Part shown: positions 25,701 through 33,315 of the stretch, piece by piece | Numbering within the stretch: position 1 is the first letter of the stretch | How the letters are laid out: each line of letters opens with the position of its first letter | Assembly (NCBI GenBank): GCA_020435995.1 | Contig: JAGQYO010000032.1 | Span: 1 to 39,495 of the forward strand | Reading direction: 5' to 3' | DNA: 39,495 bases | DNA from: Flavobacteriales bacterium | GTDB taxonomy: Bacteria > Bacteroidota > Bacteroidia > Flavobacteriales_G > Salibacteraceae | The notes under the pieces: model-generated | Told to the model about the DNA's origin: nothing | Databases searched by the model: none | Seen by the model: the letters and a program-made list of their open reading frames with translations, nothing else | Made by a program: the position numbers and the translations under genes

Positions 25701-27499
25701 TAAAAGACAGCTTATCCTGTAACAAAGAAGATAGTTTGGTGAAAATTATAGTTGCCTTAAAAGATTCAACTTACTATTTACCCGACACTTCGATTTGCCT
25801 TGGTGACACCATAAAAATTGGTACTTCGCAACCCAGTAAATACACCTACATCTGGTCACCTGATTCTTCATTGGATAACAAAAATGACATTCAGCCAAGT
25901 GCCTTCCCATGGTCCGATACGGATTACGAATTATTTCAAATTAAGGAAGTGTGCACCGATACTTGGCGACTCTTTGTTGAGGTGGATTCAGTGCTTAGAG
26001 CAGAATTTCTTATTCCAGATTCAGTTTGTGTACCAGATACCGTAAAATTATCGAACCAAAGTACCATTTACCAAGGTACAACCTATACATGGGATTTGAG
26101 CGGCTTGGGAAATACGGCAGACTTCAATCCAACACTTAGTATAAATTCTAAAGGCGTTTTTAAGGTAGAAATTAGTTTAACGGATACTTCCACCTGTAAT
26201 CTCACATCCAAATCAACCAAGTATATTGAGGGAAAATCAGACACCTCATTTACACTTACACCTCAATTAATTTGTAACAATGTGGCTCGTGTAATCGGCA
26301 TTCCAAATAACCCAAGTTATACCTATTTCTGGAACACGTCCTACAAGCTGGGCGATAGCACATCTTCTAGGACATTGGCCAGACCAGCTACCGACACCAC
26401 TTATTGGTTGCATATCAGTAAAGGAGTTTGTGTAGACACCGCTTACCAAAAAATATTTAAAGACACCATTTCGGTAGACGCAAAAGACCGAGTAGATGTC
26501 TGTTCGTTTAATAAAATTACAGACCTCACTGCCAACAGCTTCGGATTGGCTAGCAATTTTCATTGGAGTAATTTCAAAAATTTTAGCGATTTAATTCCCA
26601 GTTCTAAAAACGACAGTACCGTTACCATTGATCCACCTCAATTTAGAAATAGGTATTATATAAAAACAACTTCAACAAGAGGTTGCACCCAAATAGATTC
26701 AAGCACGATTTATATATCCGATTTGGGAATTGGGGTGAGTGAGGACACGGCTAAATGTATGCACGACACGGTTCAGTTATTTGTTTTCAGTGATCTACCC
26801 GATGATAAACTAACGGCTATATGGACACCATATAAGGACATGATAACCCCCAATGACACCACGCACGTGTTAGTTACACCCACAACTACAAGGTCTTATT
26901 ACGTTGATGTGCTCAATTATTTAGGTTGTCAAAAAAAGGATTCCATTCAGGTGACGGTTTCTACTTTTGATAGCGACAGTGCCAGCATTACTGCATCCTT
27001 AGATACCATTGTAAAAATATGGGACACTCGCCTCACAGCTTATCCTCCGGGGTTTGCTTATGCATGGACACCTTCCGAATCGCTGAGCAACGCCACCATA
27101 CTTGACCCTATTGCAAGCCCGTTTCAAACTACCGATTACTTCGTAACGGTATATGACCCCAAATATCCAGAGTGTAAGCAAACCGCTACCAAACGAGTAT
27201 ATGTAGAAGAAATATATTGCGATGAGCCGTATGTATTTCTACCCAATTCATTCACACCAAATGGCGATGGAAGAAACGAAGAGCTTTTTATTAGGGGTAA
27301 GTACATCAAGGAAGTGAAGCTTATTATCTATAACCGATGGGGAGAAAAAGTATTTGAAACTACCGATCAAAATTTAGGCTGGGATGGCACATTTAAAGGC
27401 GCATTGGTTAACCCTGATGTTTTTTCATATTATCTATATGTGCAGTGTATAGATGATCAAGTTTTTGAGAAAAAAGGAGACATTACTGTCATTCGATAA
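22709..27499 (+). CDS. Large T9SS type B surface protein with SBBP/PKD-like repeats
   Basis: A 1596-residue exported protein. The signal peptide is followed by a DUF7948-like N-terminal domain (HLFILNKGQWPAQVQYK). SBBP-type beta-propeller repeats cover about residues 250-720, each with the pattern YSTYLGG or WSTYLGGQ plus a D-A motif. From about 780 come Ig/PKD-like modules; three of them start at about 866, 1025 and 1185 (DTICQGDTIQIG, DTSICLGDTIKIG, QLICNNVARVIG), roughly 159 residues apart. The last roughly 90 residues (LPNSFTPNGDGRNE, YNRWGEKVFET, GWDGTFKG, VFSYYLYVQC) are the type B gliding-motility-associated C-terminal domain, so T9SS should export and retain it. ATG 22709 is preferred over TTG 22703. 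It is followed by PorP- and OmpA-family genes, which is the usual neighbourhood of a large type B protein. Confidence 0.92.
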   Translation: MNSKKRAFLYLPIFIILFTCFFMGGKGYAHDHDPPHLFILNKGQWPAQVQYKTEVSAGNMYFENNRIVYNLWDKSLVSRLHANSEKIDLEKELVKKHNYHVYFDGASPLSNLQSFSKIKQYHNYFLGSDSTKWAGGVPLFEELAYRELYTGIDLKILSVHGQLKYEFEVAPNVNPNQIKLRYEGIDKLRKKGDELWIKLLVGDVYESKPYCYQVVNGEKIEVSCAYKIDGNMLQFDMGPEYNPKHALVIDPTLVFSTFSGSRADNWGSTATYDDYGFLYAGGIVFGQGYDTTLGAFQRTYSGGACDMAISKYDTTGSSMIYSTYLGGSGPEQPQSMIVNENGELFVFGVSGSLNDYPTTLGAFARAMHSGSSTTDAVNVNGIIYPRGSDMVVTRFNNTGTGLIASTYVGGARSDGLNNPAPIITTTFITNYNYADENRGEIELDKFGNVIIASSTLSNNFPMVGSTFQKTFGGGQDGVVFKMSPFLNTITWSTYLGGQNVDAAYSLAIEKNQNIVVVGGTNSPGYFGRPGSAFSSIQGGRTDGFVTIIKSDGSAIVNTTYFGTGFYDQVYFVELDKKGNKYLLGQTEDSTQKLILNATFRTPSAGQFVSKLNPSLSSIVWSTRFGTPVSSGIARPSLSPTAFLVDLCESIYISGWGGNANVGSKNNSQLMNRMDTTSDGFQKTTDGSDFYLMVMDDVASRVRYGTYFGGSAAEHVDGGTSRFDKKGQVYQSVCGNCTPNVTFNPPFPVTPNAHASLKPFAVNCNNAVFKIDFLLPVILADFKAPITVCVNDSFDLENLSKELTSTHYLWDFGNGKSDTIKNPLKYAFDSVGVYEIKLVISDTASCNSTDTLSKFVNVVAPNSSRYPNDTICQGDTIQIGYFNPPWFNSVWSPGASLNDSTIHRPVASPMAPTEYLQLLFNGICADTFKKFIHVDSLVNADYLVDDSVCIPALVKVVNNSIILKSSVYEWNMGKLDTSSALEPSISITKKGTYRIVFSIKDSLSCNKEDSLVKIIVALKDSTYYLPDTSICLGDTIKIGTSQPSKYTYIWSPDSSLDNKNDIQPSAFPWSDTDYELFQIKEVCTDTWRLFVEVDSVLRAEFLIPDSVCVPDTVKLSNQSTIYQGTTYTWDLSGLGNTADFNPTLSINSKGVFKVEISLTDTSTCNLTSKSTKYIEGKSDTSFTLTPQLICNNVARVIGIPNNPSYTYFWNTSYKLGDSTSSRTLARPATDTTYWLHISKGVCVDTAYQKIFKDTISVDAKDRVDVCSFNKITDLTANSFGLASNFHWSNFKNFSDLIPSSKNDSTVTIDPPQFRNRYYIKTTSTRGCTQIDSSTIYISDLGIGVSEDTAKCMHDTVQLFVFSDLPDDKLTAIWTPYKDMITPNDTTHVLVTPTTTRSYYVDVLNYLGCQKKDSIQVTVSTFDSDSASITASLDTIVKIWDTRLTAYPPGFAYAWTPSESLSNATILDPIASPFQTTDYFVTVYDPKYPECKQTATKRVYVEEIYCDEPYVFLPNSFTPNGDGRNEELFIRGKYIKEVKLIIYNRWGEKVFETTDQNLGWDGTFKGALVNPDVFSYYLYVQCIDDQVFEKKGDITVIR

Positions 27500-27502
27500 A
27501 AA

Positions 27503-28522
27503 TTGAAGCTCAATATTTACATACGGTTTTTGGCTCTATTTATATTTGGATGTACGTGGCAAAGCCAGGGTCAGGATTTGCATTTTAGCCAGTTTCTCTA
27601 CTCACCTCTCAATCTGAACCCTGCCATGACTGGAAATTTCGACGGGAGGTATCGGGTGGCATTCAACTACAGAAACCAATGGAGAGCTGTTTCTCGACCT
27701 TTTCAAACAACTTCAATTTCGGGCGATGCTCGGGATTTTCTGAATGTAAAAAACCTTGGACTAGGGGCATTGTTTTATTACGATGTTGCAGGCTCTTCAC
27801 GTTACCGAACCATTCAATTTGGCATTCCAGTTTCGTACAGAATAAATTTATCCAAGGACAGTGTTCATTCTCTTATACCGGGCCTTACCCCGAGCTTCAA
27901 TCATCAAGGAATTGATTTTTCTCAATTAAATTTCGATGATCAGTATAACGGCACACGCTACGACCCCAATAGCACCACCAACGAATCGTTTCAAGTAAAT
28001 AGGCAAAACTACCTGGACTTGGCAGCTGGGCTTGCTTACAACCTTGAACTAAAAAATGGAATCAGAGGAACTTTGGGAACTGCCGTACACAACATTTTTG
28101 AACCATCAGAAGCCTATTTAATGGGTGAGGATATTTCTCTTAACAGAAGGTACACCATGCATGCTGGAGCAACTGTACCCATTGGTTTGTCGTTTTTTAT
28201 AACTCCCGGGCTATTGTATATGACTCAGGGTGAATACAAGGAAGTTATGTTCGGTGGAGAAGTGAATTATGTGACAAGCCCGGCCCCATACAGATACAGA
28301 GCCTTTTTTATTGGTGGTTGGAATCGTGGGAAGGATGCAGCCATATTTGACTTAGGAATGTATTACAATTCATGGCGCTTCGGTATTAATTATGACATCA
28401 ATTATTCTGCGCTTAATGTAGCCACCAATAACCGTGGAGGCTGGGAAGTTTCCATAATTTATATCTTGCGCGAATTGCTTCCAAAGCGTGCAAATTTCAA
28501 ACATTGTCCAAACTACATTTAA
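27503..28522 (+). CDS. PorP/SprF-family type IX secretion-associated membrane protein
   Basis: A 339-residue outer-membrane beta-barrel. After the signal peptide (residues 1-23) comes the family opening LHFSQFLYSPLNLNPAMTGNF and NYRNQWRAVSRPF; the rest is Tyr/Gly-rich amphipathic strands (FGGEVNYVTSP, GMYYNSWRFGINYDINYS). PorP/SprF proteins bind type B C-terminal domains and the PorK/N or PorE machinery, and often sit beside the gene for the protein they help export; here that is the 1596-residue protein just upstream. The TTG at 27503 is the only plausible start: the upstream stop is in the same frame 3 nt before, and it gives a full signal peptide. The next gene begins 5 nt after its stop. 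Confidence 0.93.
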   Translation: MKLNIYIRFLALFIFGCTWQSQGQDLHFSQFLYSPLNLNPAMTGNFDGRYRVAFNYRNQWRAVSRPFQTTSISGDARDFLNVKNLGLGALFYYDVAGSSRYRTIQFGIPVSYRINLSKDSVHSLIPGLTPSFNHQGIDFSQLNFDDQYNGTRYDPNSTTNESFQVNRQNYLDLAAGLAYNLELKNGIRGTLGTAVHNIFEPSEAYLMGEDISLNRRYTMHAGATVPIGLSFFITPGLLYMTQGEYKEVMFGGEVNYVTSPAPYRYRAFFIGGWNRGKDAAIFDLGMYYNSWRFGINYDINYSALNVATNNRGGWEVSIIYILRELLPKRANFKHCPNYI

Positions 28523-28527
28523 TCGTT

Positions 28528-30531
28528 ATGTGGGTTAAAAAGGTGCTTATGGCCCTTCTTCCGTTGGTATTCGCAACGAACTTGGTTTGGGCGCAATCGC
28601 CGCAGCAATGGAGTCGTTTTGCCAGAGAATCCGCCGAACAAGGAGATTTGTTTGCCACCGCATTTTATTACAAGAAGGCGGCACAAGCCGATAGTGCCAA
28701 TTTAAGCGTATGGCTCGAATACGGCGATGCATTGAGAATTACCAACGACTACCAAAATGCAGAAGCAGTATATCGCTATGTTTTTGAACATCCCCTGCGT
28801 ACTTCCGATTTGGATGTGTCGCTGTATTGGCAGGCCAAAATGCAGCAACACCTAGGTATGTATGAAGAGGCCGAGGTAAACTTTACAAGCTACGCCAACT
28901 ACTACAGTGAATCAGGTTCCTTTTCAAAAGCGGATGCCATTCAACAAAGAAAAAGTTGCCAATGGGCGATACAGCATATTGCAGATACAGTAGATGTTGA
29001 GGTAAAAAACATCGGGGTCAACTCAAATTCGAATTATGCCGATTTTGGCGGAGCCCTACTCAACGATACCACACTGATTTTTACTTCCCTGAGGTATTTA
29101 AAAAAAGACAGCAGCATGGTGTTGCATAAATCTGAATTTGGCGAGCGGCTTAAAATTATGAAGGCGGTAAAACGTGATTCAACGTGGATTTCCATTGCAC
29201 TTTTAGATTCCATGTTTTACAAAAAAGATAGGCATATTGCCAACGCGAGTTATTATGAACCCAACAAGTGGCTGGTCTTTAGTCAATGTCCAAGCTACGG
29301 TAATTGTAAGATTTATTATTCAAAATGGAATGGTGCTTCATTTGAAGAGCCAGAGGAATTTCCAGACAATATCAATTTAGAAGGATTCAATACCACCCAG
29401 CCTTTTGTGGCAACTATCGATGGAGCCCCCACCTTATTTTTTTCATCAAACCGGCCCCAAGGAAAAGGTGGAATGGACATTTGGTATTCAATTTATAAAG
29501 AACGCCACAAGACCTTTGCCTTCCCTAGAAACATGGGCAGAAACGTAAATACCAAAGGAAATGAGATCACTCCTTTTTGGAACAGCGACAGCAACTTGTT
29601 GTTTTTTAGTAGTGATTGGCATGAAGGATTTGGCGGGTTCGATATTTTCGAATCCAAATCGAATAGCCTGGCTTCGATGAGGCCACCTGCTAATATGGGT
29701 TATGGAATTAATACAAGCGCAAATGATTTGTACTTCGCTGAGTTTCCAAAAGATAGTATGGCAATTTTTACTTCAAATAGAGAAGGCGGTATGAAAATGG
29801 AAGGGCAAACATGCTGTAACGATATCTATTATTACAAAATAAAATCTCCAATTGCCCCCATTATAGATACCATAGTGCCAGATACTACACCTTTAGTTCC
29901 AGTACTTGTAGAAATTGAGGAATTAAACAATTATTTACCTGTGCTCTACTTCGACAATGACCAACCCAATCCAAAATCTTTGGCCTCCACTACTACCAAA
30001 TCATATTATGACTGTTTTCATGAATATCTGTTGAGACGGGGAGAATATCTAAACGAATATACCAAACACAAAAAAGATGCGGAACGCGATACGGCTCATC
30101 AGCGAATCACTAATTTTTACTTAAAAAAAGTTGAAAAAGGAATGACCGATTTTGATCTATTTTGTGAGCTGCTATTAAGGCAATTGGAAAAGGGAGATTC
30201 GGCCACCATTACCATTAAAGGATATTCATCTACATTGGCAGGCACAAAATACAACCTTCATTTAACAGAGCGGCGCATCGAAAGTTTGATCAATTATATG
30301 GACCATTACAATGGCGGGATTTTAAAACCATATTTACCCCATGCCGACAAGCCAATAGCTGCCATTACATTTGAAAAAATACCTTACGGCGAATCAAAAG
30401 CCAGCCCCATTACCAGCGATGATTTAAACGATAAAGTAAACTCCATCTATAGCCCCGATGCCATGAACGAAAGAAGAATTGAAATTCTTCACGTCACTAA
30501 AAAAGAATCTCCTCAAAATGATTTAGAATAA
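28528..30531 (+). CDS. OmpA-family protein with TPR and PD40 repeats (PorE-like)
   Basis: A 667-residue exported protein. The signal peptide (MWVKKVLMALLPLVFATNLV) is followed by TPR-like helices at about 25-150 (WSRFARESAEQGDLFATAFYYKKAA). A beta-propeller of PD40 repeats spans about 170-440 (FFSSNRPQGKGGMDIWY, FFSSDWHEGFGGFDIFESK, IFTSNREGGMK). A degenerate OmpA-like peptidoglycan-binding domain comes at the end (ATITIKGYSS, NLHLTERRIESLINYM). The TPR-PD40-OmpA architecture matches PorE-like proteins, which link the T9SS outer-membrane ring to peptidoglycan, and accompanies a PorP gene and a type B protein here. ATG 28528 is chosen over TTG 28504, which lies inside the PorP reading frame. 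It is likely the last gene of that operon, 13 nt before the hydrolase. Confidence 0.88.
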   Translation: MWVKKVLMALLPLVFATNLVWAQSPQQWSRFARESAEQGDLFATAFYYKKAAQADSANLSVWLEYGDALRITNDYQNAEAVYRYVFEHPLRTSDLDVSLYWQAKMQQHLGMYEEAEVNFTSYANYYSESGSFSKADAIQQRKSCQWAIQHIADTVDVEVKNIGVNSNSNYADFGGALLNDTTLIFTSLRYLKKDSSMVLHKSEFGERLKIMKAVKRDSTWISIALLDSMFYKKDRHIANASYYEPNKWLVFSQCPSYGNCKIYYSKWNGASFEEPEEFPDNINLEGFNTTQPFVATIDGAPTLFFSSNRPQGKGGMDIWYSIYKERHKTFAFPRNMGRNVNTKGNEITPFWNSDSNLLFFSSDWHEGFGGFDIFESKSNSLASMRPPANMGYGINTSANDLYFAEFPKDSMAIFTSNREGGMKMEGQTCCNDIYYYKIKSPIAPIIDTIVPDTTPLVPVLVEIEELNNYLPVLYFDNDQPNPKSLASTTTKSYYDCFHEYLLRRGEYLNEYTKHKKDAERDTAHQRITNFYLKKVEKGMTDFDLFCELLLRQLEKGDSATITIKGYSSTLAGTKYNLHLTERRIESLINYMDHYNGGILKPYLPHADKPIAAITFEKIPYGESKASPITSDDLNDKVNSIYSPDAMNERRIEILHVTKKESPQNDLE

Positions 30532-30544
30532 CTAAATTGGAGCC

Positions 30545-31339
30545 GTGCAATTTTTGGTTGTCATATTGGTGTTTTTCGTAGTCTTTTTTGGACTCGTTTG
30601 GTTCTTTCTTTATTTCAGGCAGGAGAAAATGATTTTCCAGGCAGAGAAATTGCCCAAGCATTTTGTATTCAATTTTCCTGGAACTTATGACGAACTCACC
30701 TTCAAATCGGAGGGAAATGTACATCTACACGCATTACATTTCAAGAACAAAAATTCTAAGGGAATTGTCTTCTATTTTCACGGAAACGCAGGCTCTCTGG
30801 CCTCTTGGGGCCAATGGGCGACCTTGTTTCAGAAATACGAATTTGATGTGCTTATGTATGATTACAGAAGTTATGGTAAGAGTACAGGAAAAATTTCGAA
30901 TGAGGCCCAAATACATCGCGATGCCTTGGTGGTGTACAAAGAAGTTATTGGGCTGTACACAGGAAAGCGTGTGGTTTTCTATGGGCGGTCTTTGGGTACG
31001 GGTATTGCGGCCAAATTGGCAACTATCCACGAACCTGAATCTTTAATATTGACCACGCCCTACTTTAATTTCACCCAGCAGGTAAAATCTATGTATTCGT
31101 TTATTCCAGTGAGGGCATTGCTGAAGTATAAGTTTAAAACCAATGAATACCTACCTCTATTAAAGTGTCCTGTGTATTTAATACATGGCACTGATGACGA
31201 ATTGGTTCCTTACGAATCGAGCCTTATGTTGGAAAAATTAGGAGATCACATTCACCTCACCACCATCAAAGGGGGAACCCACGGAGATTTGCCCAATTTT
31301 AAAGAATTTAGAGATGTACTAAAAAAAGCACTGACTTAA
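30545..31339 (+). CDS. Alpha/beta hydrolase, membrane-anchored (BEM46-like)
   Basis: A 264-residue protein with one N-terminal membrane helix (residues 1-24), then an alpha/beta-hydrolase domain. The catalytic Ser149 is in GRSLG (147-151). The acid is Asp217 or Asp218 in HGTDDELVP, and His246 is in GGTHGD. The oxyanion motif FHGNAGS is at 79-84. The Ser-Asp-His arrangement and anchor are those of BEM46/ABHD-type esterases. The substrate is unknown. The GTG at 30545 is chosen because it supplies the anchor, and the next in-frame ATG (residue 29) would remove it. The stop codon overlaps the stop of the facing flavoprotein gene by 4 nt (TTAA). Confidence 0.85.
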   Translation: MQFLVVILVFFVVFFGLVWFFLYFRQEKMIFQAEKLPKHFVFNFPGTYDELTFKSEGNVHLHALHFKNKNSKGIVFYFHGNAGSLASWGQWATLFQKYEFDVLMYDYRSYGKSTGKISNEAQIHRDALVVYKEVIGLYTGKRVVFYGRSLGTGIAAKLATIHEPESLILTTPYFNFTQQVKSMYSFIPVRALLKYKFKTNEYLPLLKCPVYLIHGTDDELVPYESSLMLEKLGDHIHLTTIKGGTHGDLPNFKEFRDVLKKALT

Positions 31340-32832
31340 GCACCAGAATTGGTCATCAACCCAAATAAATCCTCTACCCTGCCATCTCTAAATCGGTAGC
31401 ATTTTAATTGTCGATTAAACACCCGAGGCTTCACAATTGATTTGCCCAATAACATTCTCGCACATTCTTGTAAACCTTCAGTAATTGCGGGATGCGGAAA
31501 AATTAAATTGGCCAACTCATGAACCGATTTTCCCATTGAAATTAGCAAAGCAACCGATTCAATGGTTGATGATGCTTGATCTCCCACAGCTCGCATCCCA
31601 AGTATTTTCATTTCAGCGTCGTCGGTTACAATCAATTTAAAAAAACCTTGGCACTTCCTCTTGGCAATAGCGCGATTTACAAATCTGTAATCCATCAAAG
31701 CCATTTTGTAGGGTATTCTTTCTTTTCTACATTGTATTTCGTTCATTCCCACACCTGCCACCTCGGGATTCAAAAACATGATGGTCGAAATGTTGTTATA
31801 ACTCATCTCGCAGTCCACTTTTCCTGCAATTCTTTCAGCGGCATAGCGCCCTTCCATTTCCGCAATATTCACCAATGCAATGTCTGCAGTTAAATCCCCT
31901 ACGGCGTAAATATTAGGTATAGAAGTCTGGGTTTCATCATCCAAGGCATAGCCCCTTGAGCTGAGCTTCATTCCCACTTCCTTTAAGCCGATGTTTTCTA
32001 CATTAGGAATTCTTCCAACCGAAAGCAGCGCTCTTTCTACGGTATGAATTTCTTCTCGTCCGTCAGGATATTCTAGGGTATATTCAACTTGACCATTTAC
32101 AATTTCCATCTTTTTGAGGCCGCAAGTGCTGTGAACCGTAACACCACTCTCGCTCAAATTTTGAGCAACTATTTGGGCAATATCATCATCTTCAAAAGGT
32201 AAAATGCGATCAGCTTTGTCTATCAAATAAACTTTGGTTTTGCCAAAATTGGAAAAAATAGTAGCAAATTCACAGCCTATAACCCCTGCTCCTACGATAA
32301 CTATGCTTTTGGGAAAATCTTTTAAATGGGTAATTCCATCAGAAGTTAAAATTATTTCCTCATCAATAGGAATGGAATCTAACAACCTAGGTCGGCTACC
32401 CACAGCCAGTATAAAATTGTCAGCCGCGAAATCCTGAATTATACCATCCAGCCCAGTTACTTCAACAGTGGTACTCGTTTTTAGCCTTGCCCTTCCCTTT
32501 ATGAATCTCATGCAGCCCTCTTTTTCCAGCGCTTGTATCTGCTCCATAATTTGGCTGTGCTTTTCATTCTCAGCCTTGTGCATTTCACCCATTACCGCAC
32601 GGTAGTCTAAGTCACTGTCAAATACATAGTATCCATAATTAGTGGATCTAACCGTTTTGTAATTCTCCGAAATTTCCCAGAGTGTTTTCGAGGCCAGCGC
32701 ACCATTAAATACACCTGCACCACCCACTTTTCCCTTTTCAATTAGCAGCACCTTATGACCCAAATCAATTGAACGCATCGCAGCCGCTATTCCCGAGGGG
32801 CCTGCACCTATTACACAAACATCAAAATGCAT
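31336..32832 (-). CDS. Dihydrolipoamide-dehydrogenase-like flavoprotein lacking the redox cysteines
   Basis: A 498-residue FAD/NAD(P)H oxidoreductase of the pyridine-nucleotide-disulphide-reductase family. FAD binding: VIGAGPSG at 8-14. NAD(P) binding: IVIVGAGVIGCEFATIF. Second FAD motif: NIYAVGDLT. Dimerisation domain from about 370, with FPHPAITEGL in place of the usual HPTLSE catalytic loop, keeping the His and Glu. The segment normally reading GGTCLNVGCIPSK is here GGAGVFNGALASK (residues 37-49), so both redox cysteines are replaced (Gly40, Ala45). It therefore cannot do disulphide exchange in the standard way; a transhydrogenase, diaphorase or direct quinone/metal reductase activity is more likely. 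It is not next to 2-oxo-acid dehydrogenase genes. It starts with ATG. Confidence 0.87.
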   Translation of the reverse strand: MHFDVCVIGAGPSGIAAAMRSIDLGHKVLLIEKGKVGGAGVFNGALASKTLWEISENYKTVRSTNYGYYVFDSDLDYRAVMGEMHKAENEKHSQIMEQIQALEKEGCMRFIKGRARLKTSTTVEVTGLDGIIQDFAADNFILAVGSRPRLLDSIPIDEEIILTSDGITHLKDFPKSIVIVGAGVIGCEFATIFSNFGKTKVYLIDKADRILPFEDDDIAQIVAQNLSESGVTVHSTCGLKKMEIVNGQVEYTLEYPDGREEIHTVERALLSVGRIPNVENIGLKEVGMKLSSRGYALDDETQTSIPNIYAVGDLTADIALVNIAEMEGRYAAERIAGKVDCEMSYNNISTIMFLNPEVAGVGMNEIQCRKERIPYKMALMDYRFVNRAIAKRKCQGFFKLIVTDDAEMKILGMRAVGDQASSTIESVALLISMGKSVHELANLIFPHPAITEGLQECARMLLGKSIVKPRVFNRQLKCYRFRDGRVEDLFGLMTNSGA

Positions 32833-32914
32833 AAAATCTATTTTAGAATTACTAATTTAACTAAAGTGTGGTATGTAGGCGCGATGCTTGCCATAGAAGT
32901 GATAAAAGTAGGCG

Positions 32915-33196
32915 TTATTTGTTTTTTCGTCGATAAAAGTAGATACCAATGGCCACCACAAGCAATAGGGCTGCTACTCCCAATTGTGAAGAGTATGTGT
33001 CCAGTATTTTCCTCTTTTTATCGAATTTTTCAGTAGCTTCAATTGATTTAAGCTCTAATTCTTGTTTTTGTAGAAGCTGGCTTTGCTTGCGGTTCTCCAG
33101 TTCTACTGCAATAGAATCTTGTAAGGTGGATTGGGAAATGACCAATAACCACGAACTCATCGCGATAAATAAACAAATACTTTTTAACCGACTCAT
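32915..33196 (-). CDS. Small exported protein with coiled coil and C-terminal membrane helix
   Basis: A 93-residue frame: signal peptide (ICLFIAMSSWLLVISQS), then a charged heptad-like region (LENRKQSQLLQKQELELKSI, EATEKFDKKRK), then a membrane helix (LGVAALLLVVAIGIYFYRR) with a positively charged end. The amino-acid order is that of a real small envelope protein rather than an antisense shadow; no overlapping gene exists on the other strand. No family is recognised. It stands alone between the flavoprotein and the T9SS type A protein with gaps of 82 and 119 nt. Confidence 0.55.
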   Translation of the reverse strand: MSRLKSICLFIAMSSWLLVISQSTLQDSIAVELENRKQSQLLQKQELELKSIEATEKFDKKRKILDTYSSQLGVAALLLVVAIGIYFYRRKNK

Positions 33197-33315
33197 AATG
33201 AGGTCTATAAAGAATATCCTTCCTTGTCTAATATCAGCCGAAAGACTCTAAGGTAACTAACGGCATTTTGAATAGTTTGGACCAAATTAACCAATTCGGG
33301 AAAGCAGCTTTGCGA

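Noticed and set aside
22703-27499. TTG at 22703 as the start of the large T9SS gene
   Set aside because: ATG at 22709 is in frame, two codons later, and is the more ordinary start.
22709-27499. The module repeats as a DNA-level tandem repeat
   Set aside because: The similarity is at protein level (about 159-residue spacing) and the DNA is too diverged to be a recent repeat.
28504-30531. TTG at 28504 as the start of the OmpA-family gene
   Set aside because: It lies inside the PorP frame, and the ATG at 28528 gives a proper signal peptide.
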